A stretch of 64,000 nt of DNA, taken from contig PZPK01000011.1 in the NCBI GenBank assembly GCA_006212045.1, forward strand, positions 1-64,000, written 5' to 3'. The position numbers and the translations under genes are program-made. The first letter of the stretch is position 1. Every line of letters starts with the position of its first letter. The notes beneath the pieces were generated by a model that was given only the letters and a program-made list of their open reading frames with translations, was not told the DNA's origin and made no database searches. Of the stretch, positions 63,867 through 64,000 are shown piece by piece. This stretch comes from Oleiphilus sp. GTDB taxonomy: Bacteria > Pseudomonadota > Gammaproteobacteria > Pseudomonadales > Oleiphilaceae.

Positions 63867-64000
63867 ATGTCTGAAGTGCATCAATCGTTGCGAGATAACG
63901 TCCGCATGCTGGGAGAACTACTGGGTGAAAACATCCAGGAGCATCTGGGGGCGGAGTTTCTCAAGACCATTGAGACCATTCGACAAACGGCCAAGGCTGA
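63867..64000 (+). CDS. ppc: Phosphoenolpyruvate carboxylase, first 44 residues (cut by window end)
   Basis: The ATG at 63867 follows AAAAGGGGGTCCTT. The 44 visible residues, beginning MSEVHQSLRDNVRMLGELLG, match the N-terminal helix of bacterial PEP carboxylase (LRDNVRMLGELLG, then GAEFLKTIETIRQTAK). The enzyme carboxylates phosphoenolpyruvate to oxaloacetate. The frame is open to the window edge. Confidence 0.8.
   Translation, partial: MSEVHQSLRDNVRMLGELLGENIQEHLGAEFLKTIETIRQTAKA

Overview
The window joins two unlike parts of a gammaproteobacterial chromosome. From about 42.2 kb to the right end it is ordinary core genome: tRNA-Met, ychF, pth, rplY, prs, tRNA-Gln, ispE, lolB, a TPR lipoprotein, hemA, prfA, prmC, moeB, a PhoH-family gene, minCDE, parC, serB and the first codons of ppc. 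This content and order suit the Pseudomonadales/Oceanospirillales type of Gammaproteobacteria. I cannot name the genus from sequence alone. Codon use here is GC-richer than on the left.

From 1 to about 42.2 kb the window is accessory DNA ending at a phage-type tyrosine integrase that abuts the 3' end of an elongator tRNA-Met, the usual layout of an island inserted at a tRNA. A small excisionase-like gene overlaps the integrase, and a phage DnaT-like gene lies just before it. The left end of the island is not visible, because no second copy of the tRNA 3' end was found.

The accessory part reads as follows. 0-6 kb: palindromic repeats, a short-chain dehydrogenase, a decayed glycine-rich gene, then a same-strand run of an alpha/beta hydrolase, an unknown gene, a damaged EEP-family nuclease, an unknown small gene and a secreted barrel-like protein. 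6-10 kb: a 1068-residue protein that fuses a TIR domain, a STAND-type NTPase core and a complete YfbR/HDDC2-like HD domain, divergent from a small unknown gene. 10-12 kb: small single-gene units separated by attC-like recombination sites, with no integron integrase. 12-18.5 kb: small unknown genes, an autoregulated-looking XRE repressor, a PKD lipoprotein, a KfrA-like protein and a membrane-anchored ClpP-fold protein. 19-29.4 kb: a type I restriction-modification operon (hsdR, hsdM, hsdS) that also carries a NUDIX gene in front and a 5'-nucleotidase, a DUF3800 gene and an unknown partner behind. 29.5-37 kb: a highly folded 273-bp mobile-element-like repeat, a NucS/DUF91-like nuclease gene and a 2001-residue DUF4011-helicase-Vsr protein. 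37-39.7 kb: an AAA ATPase-DUF4435 fusion with a companion gene, bracketed by two attC-like sites.

Taken together the left 42 kb is a defence island. The strongest candidate for an undescribed system is the TIR-STAND-HD protein at 6079-9285. A second theme is nucleotide chemistry next to defence genes: TIR (NAD+), HD (deoxynucleotides), NUDIX (nucleoside diphosphate derivatives) and 5'-nucleotidase (NMP/dNMP). All functions are inferred from motifs read by eye; no database search was run.
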